64,000 nucleotides of DNA from JBAXEO01 sp963789515. Lineage in GTDB: Bacteria; Actinomycetota; Coriobacteriia; Anaerosomatales; JAAXUF01. Positions 8,907-18,089 of this stretch are shown piece after piece (position 1 is the first letter of the stretch; the number at the start of each line of letters is the position of its first letter). The stretch spans positions 147,160 through 211,159 of the forward strand of contig CAWBKW010000009.1 in assembly GCA_963789515.1 (NCBI GenBank). The letters run 5' to 3'. The notes below the pieces were generated by a model. That model saw only the letters and a list, made by a program, of their open reading frames with translations. It searched no databases and was not told where the DNA came from. Made by a program: the position numbers and the translations under genes.

Positions 8907-9658
8907 TCCGTCGTCCAGACCGAGATCGAGCGGGGTGCGACTGCGCCGTCAGTGGCGCTGAGGACGGCGACGACGGGGGCGTTGGTGGTCCAAGTCGCCG
9001 ATCGCCGCACCTCGAAGACGCGGCGGCCTCCCGGCGGCAGCTCAAGCTTCTGCTCGGAGATCAGTCGGCCGCCCTGTTCGATGGTCAGCCGGTAGTCCTG
9101 CGAGGCGGCGTTGATGTTGTTGGCGCCGATACGAAGCCCGCCCGACTGGTCGGGCAGCCCCCAGAGCTGGACCACGTCGCCACGCCGCGACATCCCGAGA
9201 TCGGGAATCGAGAGCAGCAGGACCAGAAGCGCGCAGCCGATGAGCGCCACAGCTCCGAGGGAAGCTCGCCTGATGGAGTAGCGGTAGGTCCGGACCGGGC
9301 GCGGCCGCACCGGTGGGGCGGCCGGGGTGCGCGCCGCAATGAGAGCGAGCAGCACCACGAATGCGAGGCCGGCCACCAAGTAGTCTGCGTTCAGGCCCAG
9401 AGGAGACGCGGCCAGTCCCATTCCCACCAAGGTCGTGAGGCTGATGCTTGCGGCGACCGTGAGCGCGAACCACTCGAAACCACCGAGCTGCCCGTCGGGA
9501 TCGACGAACAGCAGCAGGGCCTGACCCGGCAGCAGCAGCACGAAGGGAACCCCGATCAGGACGCGCAACCATACGAACCCCACGTTCACGAACATCAGGA
9601 CGGCCGCGCAGAGTGCGGTGAAGATCGCCAGCATGAAGACCGCCCGGTTACGACTCAT
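8903..9658 (-). CDS. DUF1616-like membrane protein
   Basis: A 251-residue protein with four or five membrane helices in the first 150 residues, followed by an extracytoplasmic beta-rich domain of about 100 residues. The second helix contains VPFVLLLPGQALLLFV, a PG-containing motif typical of DUF1616 proteins found in archaeal and actinobacterial surface-glycan clusters. It overlaps both neighbours by four bases (ATGA junctions), so it is translationally coupled to the glycosyltransferase and the 644-residue membrane protein. A role in polysaccharide assembly is inferred from context. Confidence 0.75.
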   Translation of the reverse strand: MSRNRAVFMLAIFTALCAAVLMFVNVGFVWLRVLIGVPFVLLLPGQALLLFVDPDGQLGGFEWFALTVAASISLTTLVGMGLAASPLGLNADYLVAGLAFVVLLALIAARTPAAPPVRPRPVRTYRYSIRRASLGAVALIGCALLVLLLSIPDLGMSRRGDVVQLWGLPDQSGGLRIGANNINAASQDYRLTIEQGGRLISEQKLELPPGGRRVFEVRRSATWTTNAPVVAVLSATDGAVAPRSISVWTTE

Positions 9659-11589
9659 GGCGTGAGCCTCTGCAACTCGAAGATCTGGACGTTGCCGCTG
9701 TCGAACTGCTTGCTTGCGTTACGCATCACGTCGAACTTGTTGACCGTCTCACTGGTGACTGAGGAGCCGTAGTCGAACAGCTCTCGCTCCCACTTCTCGT
9801 AGATGAACCCCTTCAGGGGCTCCGTGCCGGCGATGCGACGATCGACCAGGACGTAGCCGATGCGACCGTCCTTGAGAATCGTGCGTTCGTTCTCGTTGAA
9901 CCCCGGCGAGAGGAGGATCGCTGAGACGGAAACGCCGTCCTCCGAGGTGACGAGTCGCTGTCGACCCACGCTTCCGATGAGGACGCCACCTGCGGAGTCA
10001 CCGATGAATCGGCGGCCCGGCCCCAGGGTGTTCACGGCCCAATCTGAGGCAGCGATCGATTCCGGGTCGTAGGGCACCTCGGAGATACCCGGGTCGTAGG
10101 GAGCCGGCTGGCGTGTTATGGGCGAGGTTCCCGCGACGATGCCGCCGGCGAAGATCACACTGGCCGCGAGAACGACCACGACGGCACGTACACGGGGTCG
10201 TTCCGACTCGCGTGCAAGGAGCAGATAGATGCCGGCTGCGATCGTGAAGGCGAGCGGTACGTAGACGAAGGCGGTCGCGCGCGACCCGACGTCCCACCCG
10301 CTCCGCGTGAACCGCAGAGCCAGGATAGCGGGATACGCGAGCGAAGCGACGGCCAGCGAGCGGGAGAGCAGGTTGGTGTGCCGCCTCTCCCAGACGTACT
10401 TCATGCCGAGCGGGATGAGCACCAGAATGATGAGCACCGACCCGATGCCCACGACACGCTCCAGAAGTGGCGCTCCATGTCCGGCGGTCGACTCGAAGAG
10501 CCGCCGGCCGGTCCCCTCGAGCCGGATGATGCGCAGCACCTCTGTGAAGCCCGACATGAGCTGCGGCCAGAGGTAGGACACGGTTATCTCGGCGACGTTG
10601 GTCAGCCACAGGATGACCGCCAGTGCGCCCAGCAAGGGGACTGCGCCGCTGCCGGGCAGGTCGTTCAGGTAGGCTCCGAGGTTCCACACACCCGTGCCGG
10701 GAGTCTCGGCGTCGCTCGCTCTCCGGTCCTCGCGAATCGCATGGATGAGCTCGACGAGCGTCCACGCGAGCAGCGTCGCGACCAGGATGAACGATGTGAC
10801 ATGGTGGGTGACCACGACAGCCAGAAGCAGCAGCGCCCCGACGGTGTTGAGTCGGTCTCGTCTGCGGCCGTCCTCCAACTGGGCGGCGCGCAGCACGAAG
10901 AGACACGCGAGCGAGAGTGCGAGGGCCACCGATTCGTACGAGAACATCGAGTCGAAGTAGAGGAACGCGGGGCACGCCATGTAGAGCAGCGTGGCCGGTG
11001 CGGCGAACCGCGACGGCGTGGCGATCCGCTCGAGGAGCAGGAACAGCGAGATGACGGTCAGCAGCCGGGCCACGGCGATCAGGATCGTTCCCGACGTGAT
11101 GACGCTCAACCCCGTGAGCTGCACGAGCACGGCGGTCACCGTCTCCATCCCGGGGTAGTAGGGCGAGACCGGCAGAAGCGCGTTGGGCGAGAAGAGACGG
11201 CGCGTCGTCAGGATGTTGTCCACCGTGCGGTAGTGCAGCAGTTCGTCGTAGCCCCACATCATCCCCGGCGCATAGACGAGCTTGACCGCATACAGCGCGA
11301 TCCCGACCGCCACCAGGATCGTCACGGCCTCGGTGCGGGAGACCCGTGAGAAGAGCAGAGTCGCCGCGGCGGGAACGAAGATGGCCAGTACACCCATCCA
11401 CCAGAGGGGCAGCGCCCCGGGCGCGGCTCGGCGCGCCAGTGCATCGGCACCCGCCACGCAGACAACGCCGATGACGCTCATGAGCAAGGGGGCGAGAACG
11501 AGCCTCAACCGGAGCGATCCCGAAACCCACGCAAGGCCCGTTTCGGCTTCGGCGATGAGATCCGCTTGTGAGTCGATCGTGAGTCGCAC
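9655..11589 (-). CDS. Polytopic membrane protein, putative GT-C type glycosyltransferase
   Basis: A 644-residue protein with about 12 membrane helices and a C-terminal extracytoplasmic domain of about 150 residues. After the third helix comes WGYDELLHYRTVDN, an acidic first-loop motif like the metal- or substrate-binding acidic motifs of GT-C lipid-phosphosugar-dependent transferases. The C-terminal domain has the ASDWAVNTL and GVSVSAIL segments seen in related uncharacterised surface-glycan proteins. It starts four bases after the preceding gene's stop and overlaps the next by four, so it belongs to the same operon. The GT-C assignment is inferred from topology and motif position. Confidence 0.7.
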   Translation of the reverse strand: MRLTIDSQADLIAEAETGLAWVSGSLRLRLVLAPLLMSVIGVVCVAGADALARRAAPGALPLWWMGVLAIFVPAAATLLFSRVSRTEAVTILVAVGIALYAVKLVYAPGMMWGYDELLHYRTVDNILTTRRLFSPNALLPVSPYYPGMETVTAVLVQLTGLSVITSGTILIAVARLLTVISLFLLLERIATPSRFAAPATLLYMACPAFLYFDSMFSYESVALALSLACLFVLRAAQLEDGRRRDRLNTVGALLLLAVVVTHHVTSFILVATLLAWTLVELIHAIREDRRASDAETPGTGVWNLGAYLNDLPGSGAVPLLGALAVILWLTNVAEITVSYLWPQLMSGFTEVLRIIRLEGTGRRLFESTAGHGAPLLERVVGIGSVLIILVLIPLGMKYVWERRHTNLLSRSLAVASLAYPAILALRFTRSGWDVGSRATAFVYVPLAFTIAAGIYLLLARESERPRVRAVVVVLAASVIFAGGIVAGTSPITRQPAPYDPGISEVPYDPESIAASDWAVNTLGPGRRFIGDSAGGVLIGSVGRQRLVTSEDGVSVSAILLSPGFNENERTILKDGRIGYVLVDRRIAGTEPLKGFIYEKWERELFDYGSSVTSETVNKFDVMRNASKQFDSGNVQIFELQRLTP

Positions 11590-11592
11590 GGA

Positions 11593-12723
11593 CTACTCCC
11601 CCTGCATGCGCGTCGCCGTGTCGGCCCTCGCGGAGCTCAGTCTCGGGGAGCGCACTTCACCGTACAGAGCGAGCAAGTCGTCTGCGCACTGGCGCCACGT
11701 GGGCGCGGATACCTTTGGCACCGGGGTCGGGTGCAGAAGCTCGTCGACGATCGCTGACGCAAGTTCGTCGGGGGGGCTGTCAAGCGGAATCGCTCGCGCC
11801 AAACCGCGCCGTGCGAGTTCGCTTAGTCCCGAGGTATCGGCAACGAGCGCCGGCCGTCCGAGGGCAAGGGCCTCGATGACGGCGAGCGGGTGTGTCTCGA
11901 ACTCACTCATCAGGACGATGAGCGAGCACTGCGCGAGCGCTCGTGCCATGGCCGATCGATCGGTGGGCGGAATCGCGCCGATGGTGACGCGTTCGGCCAG
12001 CCCGAGTTCGAGGGCCAACCGCTCCAACTCCGGCTGGTACGGCCCCGTCCCGATGATCCGAAGCTCGGCATCGGGAAGCTCACGAAGTACAGCCGGCATC
12101 GCCTGGATCACGCGCTGGTGCCCCTTGTAGCGCTCGAGTCGCCCGACCGAGACGATCACGCGCCGGTCCGCCCGGAGCCGCTCGGCCTCCTCTTCGGGAA
12201 TCGCGGGGAGGTCGGATCCGTTCGGGATGACCACGAACCGGTCGCGCGGCAGCCGGAGCACCGCCGAGAACCGCTCGGCTTCGAACTCCGCGACGGCGAC
12301 GAGCCTGCGAGCGCGGGCGAGAAGGGGTCGGAGCATGGCCCACTGCAGGCGGCGTAGCGCTTGACGCGTGTGAGATGAGTGCCCGCCGCCGTGGAAGGTG
12401 ACCACATACGGGATGCGGCTACGCAGCGCGGCCAGCATCGCCATCGGAGCGACGGCGGTGTGGTAGGACTGGACATGGATGACATCCCACTCGCCCCGCG
12501 CGATGACGCGACGGATCCCCGGCGCGACGTAGTAGTCCCGTCCGCGCGGCCAGGCGCGTACCCGCACGATATGTACGCCCTCCACGACTTCGGAGCCCGG
12601 AAGTTCGCCGGACGTGTCCGTGGTGAGTACGGTGACATCGGCATCTCTTTCGAGCAGCCGAGCGACCTGGGCGACGTGGTGCTCCACTCCGCCGACGAGC
12701 GGGAAGTAGCGTGGGGTGACCAT
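11593..12723 (-). CDS. Glycosyltransferase family 4, possibly fused to the GT2 upstream
   Basis: A GT-B enzyme of at least 376 residues. It begins LMVTPRYFPLVGGVEHHVAQ, the usual GT4 start, and contains FVVIPNGSDLP, VSVGRLERYKGHQRVIQAM and, for nucleotide-sugar binding, ETHPLAVIEALALGRPA. The minimal start is the ATG at 12723, but there is no good ribosome site, and the frame is open upstream through about 40 residues of Ala-rich linker into what looks like the C-terminus of the preceding GT2. Either the GT4 starts internally or the two form a bifunctional GT2-GT4 protein. The stop lies four bases before the next start. Confidence 0.85.
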   Translation of the reverse strand: MVTPRYFPLVGGVEHHVAQVARLLERDADVTVLTTDTSGELPGSEVVEGVHIVRVRAWPRGRDYYVAPGIRRVIARGEWDVIHVQSYHTAVAPMAMLAALRSRIPYVVTFHGGGHSSHTRQALRRLQWAMLRPLLARARRLVAVAEFEAERFSAVLRLPRDRFVVIPNGSDLPAIPEEEAERLRADRRVIVSVGRLERYKGHQRVIQAMPAVLRELPDAELRIIGTGPYQPELERLALELGLAERVTIGAIPPTDRSAMARALAQCSLIVLMSEFETHPLAVIEALALGRPALVADTSGLSELARRGLARAIPLDSPPDELASAIVDELLHPTPVPKVSAPTWRQCADDLLALYGEVRSPRLSSARADTATRMQGE

Positions 12724-13741
12724 GAGCAGCCGCAGCCGCCGGTTCTCGGCGCCGACTGCCGTGGCGGACTCGACCGCGCTCGCAGCACCGTTCCCGGCCG
12801 GCGCGATCGGGGCCGCACCGGGCGTGAGACGGCCTACGAGGTATCCGCACCGCGGTGAACGCGAGGCCGGCGACGAGAGCGCCCGCACGTGCCACTCCCG
12901 CGCGATCTCCGTGCAGGAAGGCACGCAGGGCTCGGCCCACGCCGGCCGGGAGCGTGACGAACGCGTGGCGGCGCTCGGAAGCGAGTCCATCACGTGACCC
13001 GACCGCCCGGGAAAGACTCGCCTTGGAGATGCCTTCGCCGTAGCAGCGTTGGCGGAAGTACCGCCAGGTGGTGCGGGTCGCGGGGACTCTGTGGTCGACG
13101 CGCGCTCCGGGAGCGTAGACGAAGACGCCGCCCGGAAAGAGCTGCGAAGCGCGGATGCAGGCGCCGGTCTCTTCGTCGCCCAAGGGGCGGGTGCTCGTGC
13201 GCCCGAGATCCTCGCTGAACCCTCCCACGGCGGCCAGAACGTCGCTCCGAAACGACATGTTGGCGCCGATGAGGTTGCGGACCTCCGCCCCCTCCAACAT
13301 GCCCTCGTACGTGCAGCCGAGAACCCAGTCGAACTCTGCGGGGAACCAGCCGGGTCGCGGGCTCTCCCAGAGCGGAGCGATGAACCCCCCCACCCCGAGC
13401 ACGCTGTCCGCCGAGTAGCCGGCCACCAGCTCCTCGAGCCACGTTTCCGCTGCGACCGCGTCATCGTCGAGGAACGCGACGATTCCCCCCGTGGCGAGTT
13501 CGAGCCCGGTGTTGCGGGCGCCTGAGAGCCCTGCCGGGTGCGTACTCGCCGCCACGGTCAGATCCGGGAAGGCCTCGGACGCTCGTGCGAGCAGCTCGAG
13601 GTTGTGGTCGATGACCAGGATCGACTGCGAAGGGGGGAGTGTCTGCGAACGAACGGAATCCACGGCGGCGACCAAGTCGCTCCAGCGGTCCAATGTGTAT
13701 GCGCAGATGATTACCGTGATGCCCGTGCCCTGCGTGCGCAC
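12724..13741 (-). CDS. Glycosyltransferase family 2 (frameshift near its C-terminus)
   Basis: A GT-A fold enzyme beginning VIICAYTLDRWSDLVAAVDS. It has the LSGARNTGLELATGGIVAFLDDDAVA region with the DDD metal site, then ANMSFRSDVLAAVGGF and DEETGACIR. The GTG at 13741 is the most plausible start, 63 bases after the previous gene, though its ribosome site is weak. Near 12845 the frame must shift: the natural continuation of GLAFTAV is GYLVGRLTPGA, which lies in the frame of the GT4 downstream, with no stop between them. Without the shift the frame gives an Arg-rich nonsense tail. Substrates unknown. Confidence 0.78.
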
Positions 13742-13803
13742 TGTCTGCCCGCCAGTCAACTGGAGCCGCTCGACACCAGCATCATACGCTGACGCGCCGT
13801 CCG

Positions 13804-14637
13804 TCAGGTCCGCTCGACCTCGGGTGCGCACGCTGGGCTGACGGTGTCGAAGACGGCAACCGCGGGCCGGGCACGCTGGCGGAGAATCTCCATGAGCACC
13901 CGCCAGCCGTCCTTCAGCGGGACGAGGTGGGCCGTTCCGCCCACTCGCGGACCTTCGAAGCTTGCGACCTCGACGACCTTGAGCCCCGCGAGTGCGGCGC
14001 GGATGTTCATCTCGGTCTCGATCTCGAAGCCCTCGGAACGCAGGTCGAGTCGCTTGAGCTCGCGCAGCCAGAAGCCGGTGTAGCCGTAGTTGAGGTCGGT
14101 GTAGCGCGTGCCGAACAGGATGCGGCACAGCGTCATCAGGCCGAGGTTGCCCATCTTGCGCGTGAACGTCATGTCGTCCGTGCCGCCGCCGGGTATGAAG
14201 CGTGAGCCCTTGACGTAGTCGGCACCGGCGAGCAGGGCGCCGACGAAGGCCGGTATCTCGATGGGGTCGGTCGAGCCGTCCGCGTCGATGGCGATCACGA
14301 TGTCGCCGCGCGCGGCGGCGAACCCGGCGCGCAGAGCGTCGCCCTTGCCCTTGCCGGGCTGCGTGACGATCTTGATGTCGGGGAGCAGCTCGAGAGCGGT
14401 CTCAACGGTGCGGTCGGTCGAGTTTCCATCGACGAGGATGACCTCGTAGAGGCCCCTCGGCAGCCGGGGGAGCACGTAGCCGAGGCTCTCCTCTTCGTCC
14501 CAGGCGGCGATGATGACGCTCACCCGCGGCGCGTCGCCGGGATGGATGACACTGAGTGCCCCTTCGCCCGCCGTGTAGATCCGCGGCACGGCCCAGGGGC
14601 GGTAAGGCCGGGGTTCGAGCGCCAGTTCTGCTGCCAT
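13804..14637 (-). CDS. Glycosyltransferase family 2, dolichyl-phosphate-mannose-synthase-like
   Basis: A 277-residue GT2 of the polyprenyl-phosphate glycosyltransferase type. It has VSVIIAAWDEEESLG at the start of the GT-A fold, LVDGNSTDRT, GKGKGDALRAGFAAARGD, the metal-binding DADGSTDP, and LNYGYTGFWLRE. No C-terminal membrane helices are evident, so it resembles soluble DPM1/GtrB-like enzymes that charge polyprenyl phosphate for GT-C transferases such as the one at 9655-11589. The start MAAELALEPRP is set by GGAGGTGG seven bases upstream. It is the first gene of the glycan operon, downstream of a structured leader with an intrinsic terminator. Confidence 0.88.
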   Translation of the reverse strand: MAAELALEPRPYRPWAVPRIYTAGEGALSVIHPGDAPRVSVIIAAWDEEESLGYVLPRLPRGLYEVILVDGNSTDRTVETALELLPDIKIVTQPGKGKGDALRAGFAAARGDIVIAIDADGSTDPIEIPAFVGALLAGADYVKGSRFIPGGGTDDMTFTRKMGNLGLMTLCRILFGTRYTDLNYGYTGFWLRELKRLDLRSEGFEIETEMNIRAALAGLKVVEVASFEGPRVGGTAHLVPLKDGWRVLMEILRQRARPAVAVFDTVSPACAPEVERT

Positions 14638-14926
14638 GGTGGCCACCTCCGGAGTCAATGTCTCCGACCTCATCGGGGACGTTGAAACCTGTCCTGTATG
14701 GAGCGGGGCGGCTGGCTTCGTCGAAAACACGAAAACCGGCCCGCTTTCTTCACTGGGCCGGTCTCACCACTGACTCCCCGTCGGCCTCTTGGTGACCGTA
14801 TGGCACCGACGGATCGTAGTCTCCCATGACGCATGTCTTGTGCAGCTCTTTGCGGGTTCCGGATGTCTTGGGATTGTACCCATTGGACATCTCTAATCAA
14901 GCTAACGCCGCGTCACTACAGGTGTC
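14638..14926 (-). other. Structured 5' leader of the glycosyltransferase operon
   Basis: A 289-base non-coding stretch between a Crp-type site and the first glycosyltransferase. Read on the minus strand it has a strong hairpin with seven-base perfect arms (CCGTCGG 14778-14784 with CCGACGG 14806-14812, enclosing a GGTG/CACC inner stem), then an intrinsic terminator (14723-14761) about 90 bases before the start codon. A terminator inside a leader, before the first gene, is the arrangement of attenuators and riboswitches. I could not match it to a known riboswitch. A short open frame crosses it (14900 to 14670) but looks like chance. Confidence 0.45.
14723..14761 (-). terminator. Rho-independent terminator or attenuator in the operon leader
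   Basis: On the minus strand a seven-base perfect stem (CCGGCCC with GGGCCGG, arms 14755-14761 and 14736-14742, 12-base loop) is followed directly by TTTTCGTGTTTT. It is the clearest intrinsic terminator in the window. It lies between the putative promoter and the first gene, so it would control rather than end transcription of the operon. Confidence 0.75.
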
Positions 14927-14942
14927 TGTGACGAGAATCACA
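14927..14942. promoter_or_regulatory. Crp/Fnr-type site upstream of the glycosyltransferase operon
   Basis: TGTGACGAGAATCACA matches TGTGA-N6-TCACA perfectly. It overlaps the last codons of the BioF2-like gene and lies at the head of the operon leader, a sensible position for activating leader transcription on the minus strand. Confidence 0.55.
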
Positions 14943-16209
14943 ATGGAGGAAGAAGGTCCCGGGCCTCCGCGACGGCAACCGGGAGGCAGGCATCCCCTCG
15001 GCGTGGCGCATACATCACGCCGCCGGAATCCCCCGGCGGTCGGCGGTTCGCACCTCTGCGGGCGAGGGACTTCACGGTCTTCTCGCGGAGCTGGGGGCTG
15101 ACCAGCTTGCGGGCCACGCTCACCGCAGCCGAGTTCATGGCGAACTTGGATCGCAGCAGGTTTCCCGCGGCGGTCTTGTTGAAGACCCGCAGCCGCAGGT
15201 TCTCGCGCTCGCTGGTGCACCAGGCGGCCTTGTAGTGCTCGGTACCTTCGAGGAAGTCGAATCGAGCGGCTCCCTCGGCGATCGACTGCTCCATCACGTA
15301 CGCGCGCAGCAGCACTCCGGGACTCGACGCGGCCCACCGCTCGTCGAAGGAGCTGAGGTAGCCCTGCATGGTGTGACCGATGAGGAAGTTGTAGCTGACC
15401 GCGACGGTCTCATCGCCGTCGGTGAGTGTGTAGATGCGCAGGTCGCCTGCTTCGAACGACGCCTGGACGATGAGCTCGTGGAACCGGGCGACGCGGGGGT
15501 CGGCGAACGCACCCGGGTAGCCCTTTGCCTGCCAGCGCGCCTGGTGGAAGCGCTGCAGTGACTCCTGGGCCTCGAGTGCGGCCGATTCGGTATCGGCCAG
15601 GGCGAGTCTGCGGACGCCGGGGTCCTCGGCAAGCCAGCGGTAGGCCTGGCGGATCTCCTTGCGGGTGTGCTTCTTGCGCGAGGCCACGTACGCCTCGTAC
15701 GTCGGCGGGAGGTCGCAGTACGGACAGACCGCCGAGACGGAGCGTGAGGTGGCGAGGCCGGCCTGAGCGAACAGCGATTCGATGACCGACGGAGTCTCGG
15801 AGTCCGCGGGCAGCTTGTCGAACTCGAGCATGTCCCAGCGCGCCGACTCTTCGAGCAGCAGTCTGACGAACCCTTCCCGAGCAGGCTCCAGAACGTCAGG
15901 TGCGGCGATGACGTCCAAGTGGTTGGGCGTCAGCGTGCCCGTCCCCATGATGGCCCACCGCCGACCGCGGCCCTCCTCGGCGGTTCCGAAGAGAGGGAAC
16001 GCCGCGACGAGCCGGTCCTCCTGCCAGGCGGTGAGCACGTGGAGCTCGGCTTCGGGGGCGAGTTCCTGAAGCCATGTCGAGAGCCACGCGTGAGTAAGGA
16101 AGACCGTCCTGATTGCCGATGAACCGAGCAGGTTCCACTCATCGCGCAACGCGATGAAGCGTTGTGGCTCGGTGACCCACTCGAAGCGCAGGGTGGTCGC
16201 GGGCTCCAT
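14938..16209 (-). CDS. GNAT-fold acyltransferase, BioF2/CelD-like
   Basis: A 423-residue double-GNAT protein of the BioF2/FemAB-like superfamily often encoded in exopolysaccharide loci. The N-terminal half contains FLTHAWLSTWL and LVAAFPLFG, and the C-terminal half has the typical FHQARWQAKG, VAVSYNFLIG and ARFDFLEGTEHYKAAW segments. It probably attaches an acyl or aminoacyl group to a glycan precursor, but the group is unknown. Its 3' end overlaps the Crp-type site, and it is transcribed towards the glycan operon with the same orientation. Confidence 0.85.
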   Translation of the reverse strand: MEPATTLRFEWVTEPQRFIALRDEWNLLGSSAIRTVFLTHAWLSTWLQELAPEAELHVLTAWQEDRLVAAFPLFGTAEEGRGRRWAIMGTGTLTPNHLDVIAAPDVLEPAREGFVRLLLEESARWDMLEFDKLPADSETPSVIESLFAQAGLATSRSVSAVCPYCDLPPTYEAYVASRKKHTRKEIRQAYRWLAEDPGVRRLALADTESAALEAQESLQRFHQARWQAKGYPGAFADPRVARFHELIVQASFEAGDLRIYTLTDGDETVAVSYNFLIGHTMQGYLSSFDERWAASSPGVLLRAYVMEQSIAEGAARFDFLEGTEHYKAAWCTSERENLRLRVFNKTAAGNLLRSKFAMNSAAVSVARKLVSPQLREKTVKSLARRGANRRPPGDSGGVMYAPRRGDACLPVAVAEARDLLPPL

Positions 16210-16270
16210 CGTGCGGTCTTCCTCCGTACCATTGGCGTGACGGGCATCTCAGGAAGTACAGTTGCCACCG

Positions 16271-17220
16271 ATGAAACAGCATGAAGCCGACACTGCGCGC
16301 ACGCAACCGGGACGCCGAGAGTCACGCGGCGTGCCTTGGCTCGCCGTGCTCGCGGTGGCCGGATTCGCGATGCTTGCGGTGAGCACCGTGTCGTGTGCGC
16401 CTGCGACGGGGGGCGGAGCGCCTCTCGGGCGAGACGTCGGTCACGGTCATCGCCACCGCGGCCGCGGTTCCGACGACCCCACCCGTCGCGCTCGATCCGG
16501 TTGCGACACCGAGCCAAGACCGGCTATCGGCTCGTATTCAGCGACGAGTTCACCGGACCCCGTTTCGACGCCAAGCGCTGGGCGACCTCGCTTCCGTGGG
16601 GCAACACCAACCGCAACGAGCAGCAGTACTACACCGCCGATGCCCTGAGTCAGAGTGGCGGAGTGCTGACCATCACCGCGAGCAAGCAGTCCGAGGGTGG
16701 CAAGCCATACACGTCGGGTGTCATCAGCTCATCCAAACGGTTCCTGTTCACGTACGGATACACGGAGGTACGGGCGCAGGTGCCCGCCGGCAACGGCCTC
16801 TGGTCGGCGTTCTGGGTGGTCTCACCTCGGCCGGGGAGCAACGAAGAGGTCGACGTCATGGAGGTGCTGGGCTCGGACCCGAGCCTGGGCTACGCGGTAC
16901 TGCACTACGGCACCATGGCCGACAAGGGGAAGTCACTGTCGACGTACCGCGACCCGGACTTCTCTACGGGGTTCCACACGTTCGCGGTCGACTGGGAGCC
17001 GGAGTCGATGGTCTGGTACGTGGACGGCGTCGAACGCTACCGGGTCTCGCAGAACATCCCCAACAACCCCATGTACCTGATCGCGAACCTGGCCGTGGGT
17101 GGTAAGGACACCTGGTCCGGTCCCCCGAATCGCTACACGGAGTTCCCCGCTCAACTGAAGATCGACTACATCCGGGTCTATCAGCGGGACGGTCAGCCCG
17201 TTCCTGCGGTCGGGCCATGA
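16271..17220 (+). CDS. GH16 glycanase lipoprotein (two frameshifts in the N-terminal linker)
   Basis: A second GH16 enzyme. The catalytic domain (from about 16515) runs GYRLVFSDEFTGPRF, FTYGYTEVRAQVPAGNGLWSAFW, the active site EEVDVMEVLG and LKIDYIRVYQRDG. The N-terminus is readable only across two frame changes: a lipoprotein signal ending VSTVSCAPATGGG in the first frame (from ATG 16271), an Ala/Thr/Pro linker (ETSVTVIATAAAVPTTP) in the second after a G6 tract near 16405, and the catalytic domain in the third after about 16515. The pieces fit an intact lipoprotein glycanase with two indels; genuine inactivation is the alternative. It ends 28 bases inside the convergent deacetylase gene. Confidence 0.78.
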
Positions 17221-18089
17221 GTCGCGGCATCCGGGAAGGGTGACCCACCCTCAGGCCACTGGTACCGCTCGCCGCCCAGATTGGCGGCGTCTCGACGAAC
17301 CCGGGCAGCCATGCGCGCACGCGAGGCAGGCAAGTCCGGCGGGCGCACCAGCCTCGACCCCACGACCGGAAGGCGAGCCGAGGCGATCTCTCGCAGCCGC
17401 TCGGGCTCGGAGGGGAAGAGCCCGCGCAGTTGCGACTCGTAGCAGCCGATCGCGGCTATCCGCGCATCGAGCTCGTCAGGGGTGAGCGGGAGCGCGACGA
17501 AGGGCCGCGATTCGGCGGCCGCATCCGCAGTCGCCGACGTCTCGGGCCTCGTGCTGTAGGGATACTCCTCGTAGTAGACGATCTCTTGAGGCTCGACGAT
17601 CTGTTCGACCGCCCGCCGCACCAACAGGTGGTCGACATGGCCGCCGGTCCCGGCGGGGCAGAACACGGGCGCGCCGGCGCGTGTCGCAACGGAGGATCTC
17701 CGGAGGGCCTCCGTGAGCCGCGGAAGGAAACGCTCGACATCCTCCCGCGAGGGAGGGACGAGCGGATCGGAGTAGAGGGGCGCGCCCGACGCTGCCCTTC
17801 GGTAGATCGCATCGAGGAGGCCGAGGTCTTCCGCCTCGGCGCCGAGAAGCTCCAGGGCGGTCCGGTTCTCGGCGCGCCGAAGCTCGAACGGCTGGTCGCC
17901 GGCGCCCCACGAGGCGAGCGACCGACGTGCGAGCGGGGAAAGCGGCTCGCCGGGCGGCTGGTCTGCGGTGAAGACGCTCACGACCTTCACGCTCGTGCCG
18001 GCACGCGTGAGCCGAGCGATGCCCCCGCCGCACGAGAGCGCTGCATCGTCGAGGTGCGGAGAGACGAAGATCGCGACAGCGGTCATCAT
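17193..18089 (-). CDS. PIG-L family (LmbE-like) N-deacetylase
   Basis: A 298-residue zinc hydrolase that removes acetyl groups from N-acetylglucosaminyl-type substrates. It has the SPHLDDAALSCGG zinc motif (PHxDD) near residue 10 and GHVDHLLV with the further zinc-binding histidine near residue 150. Its ATGATG start overlaps the flippase stop (ATGA), so the two are coupled and the enzyme probably acts on the sugar exported by the flippase or on its precursor. Its 3' end overlaps the convergent GH16 gene by 28 bases. Confidence 0.88.
   Translation of the reverse strand: MMTAVAIFVSPHLDDAALSCGGGIARLTRAGTSVKVVSVFTADQPPGEPLSPLARRSLASWGAGDQPFELRRAENRTALELLGAEAEDLGLLDAIYRRAASGAPLYSDPLVPPSREDVERFLPRLTEALRRSSVATRAGAPVFCPAGTGGHVDHLLVRRAVEQIVEPQEIVYYEEYPYSTRPETSATADAAAESRPFVALPLTPDELDARIAAIGCYESQLRGLFPSEPERLREIASARLPVVGSRLVRPPDLPASRARMAARVRRDAANLGGERYQWPEGGSPFPDAATHGPTAGTG

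Noticed and set aside
14670..14900. 76-codon open frame in the operon leader
   Set aside because: It runs through the terminator hairpin, has no convincing ribosome site and is Arg-rich.
14640..14920. Possible c-di-GMP (GEMM) riboswitch in the glycan operon leader
   Set aside because: No GGGACGCAAAGC-type core was found on either strand; reported only as an unassigned structured leader.
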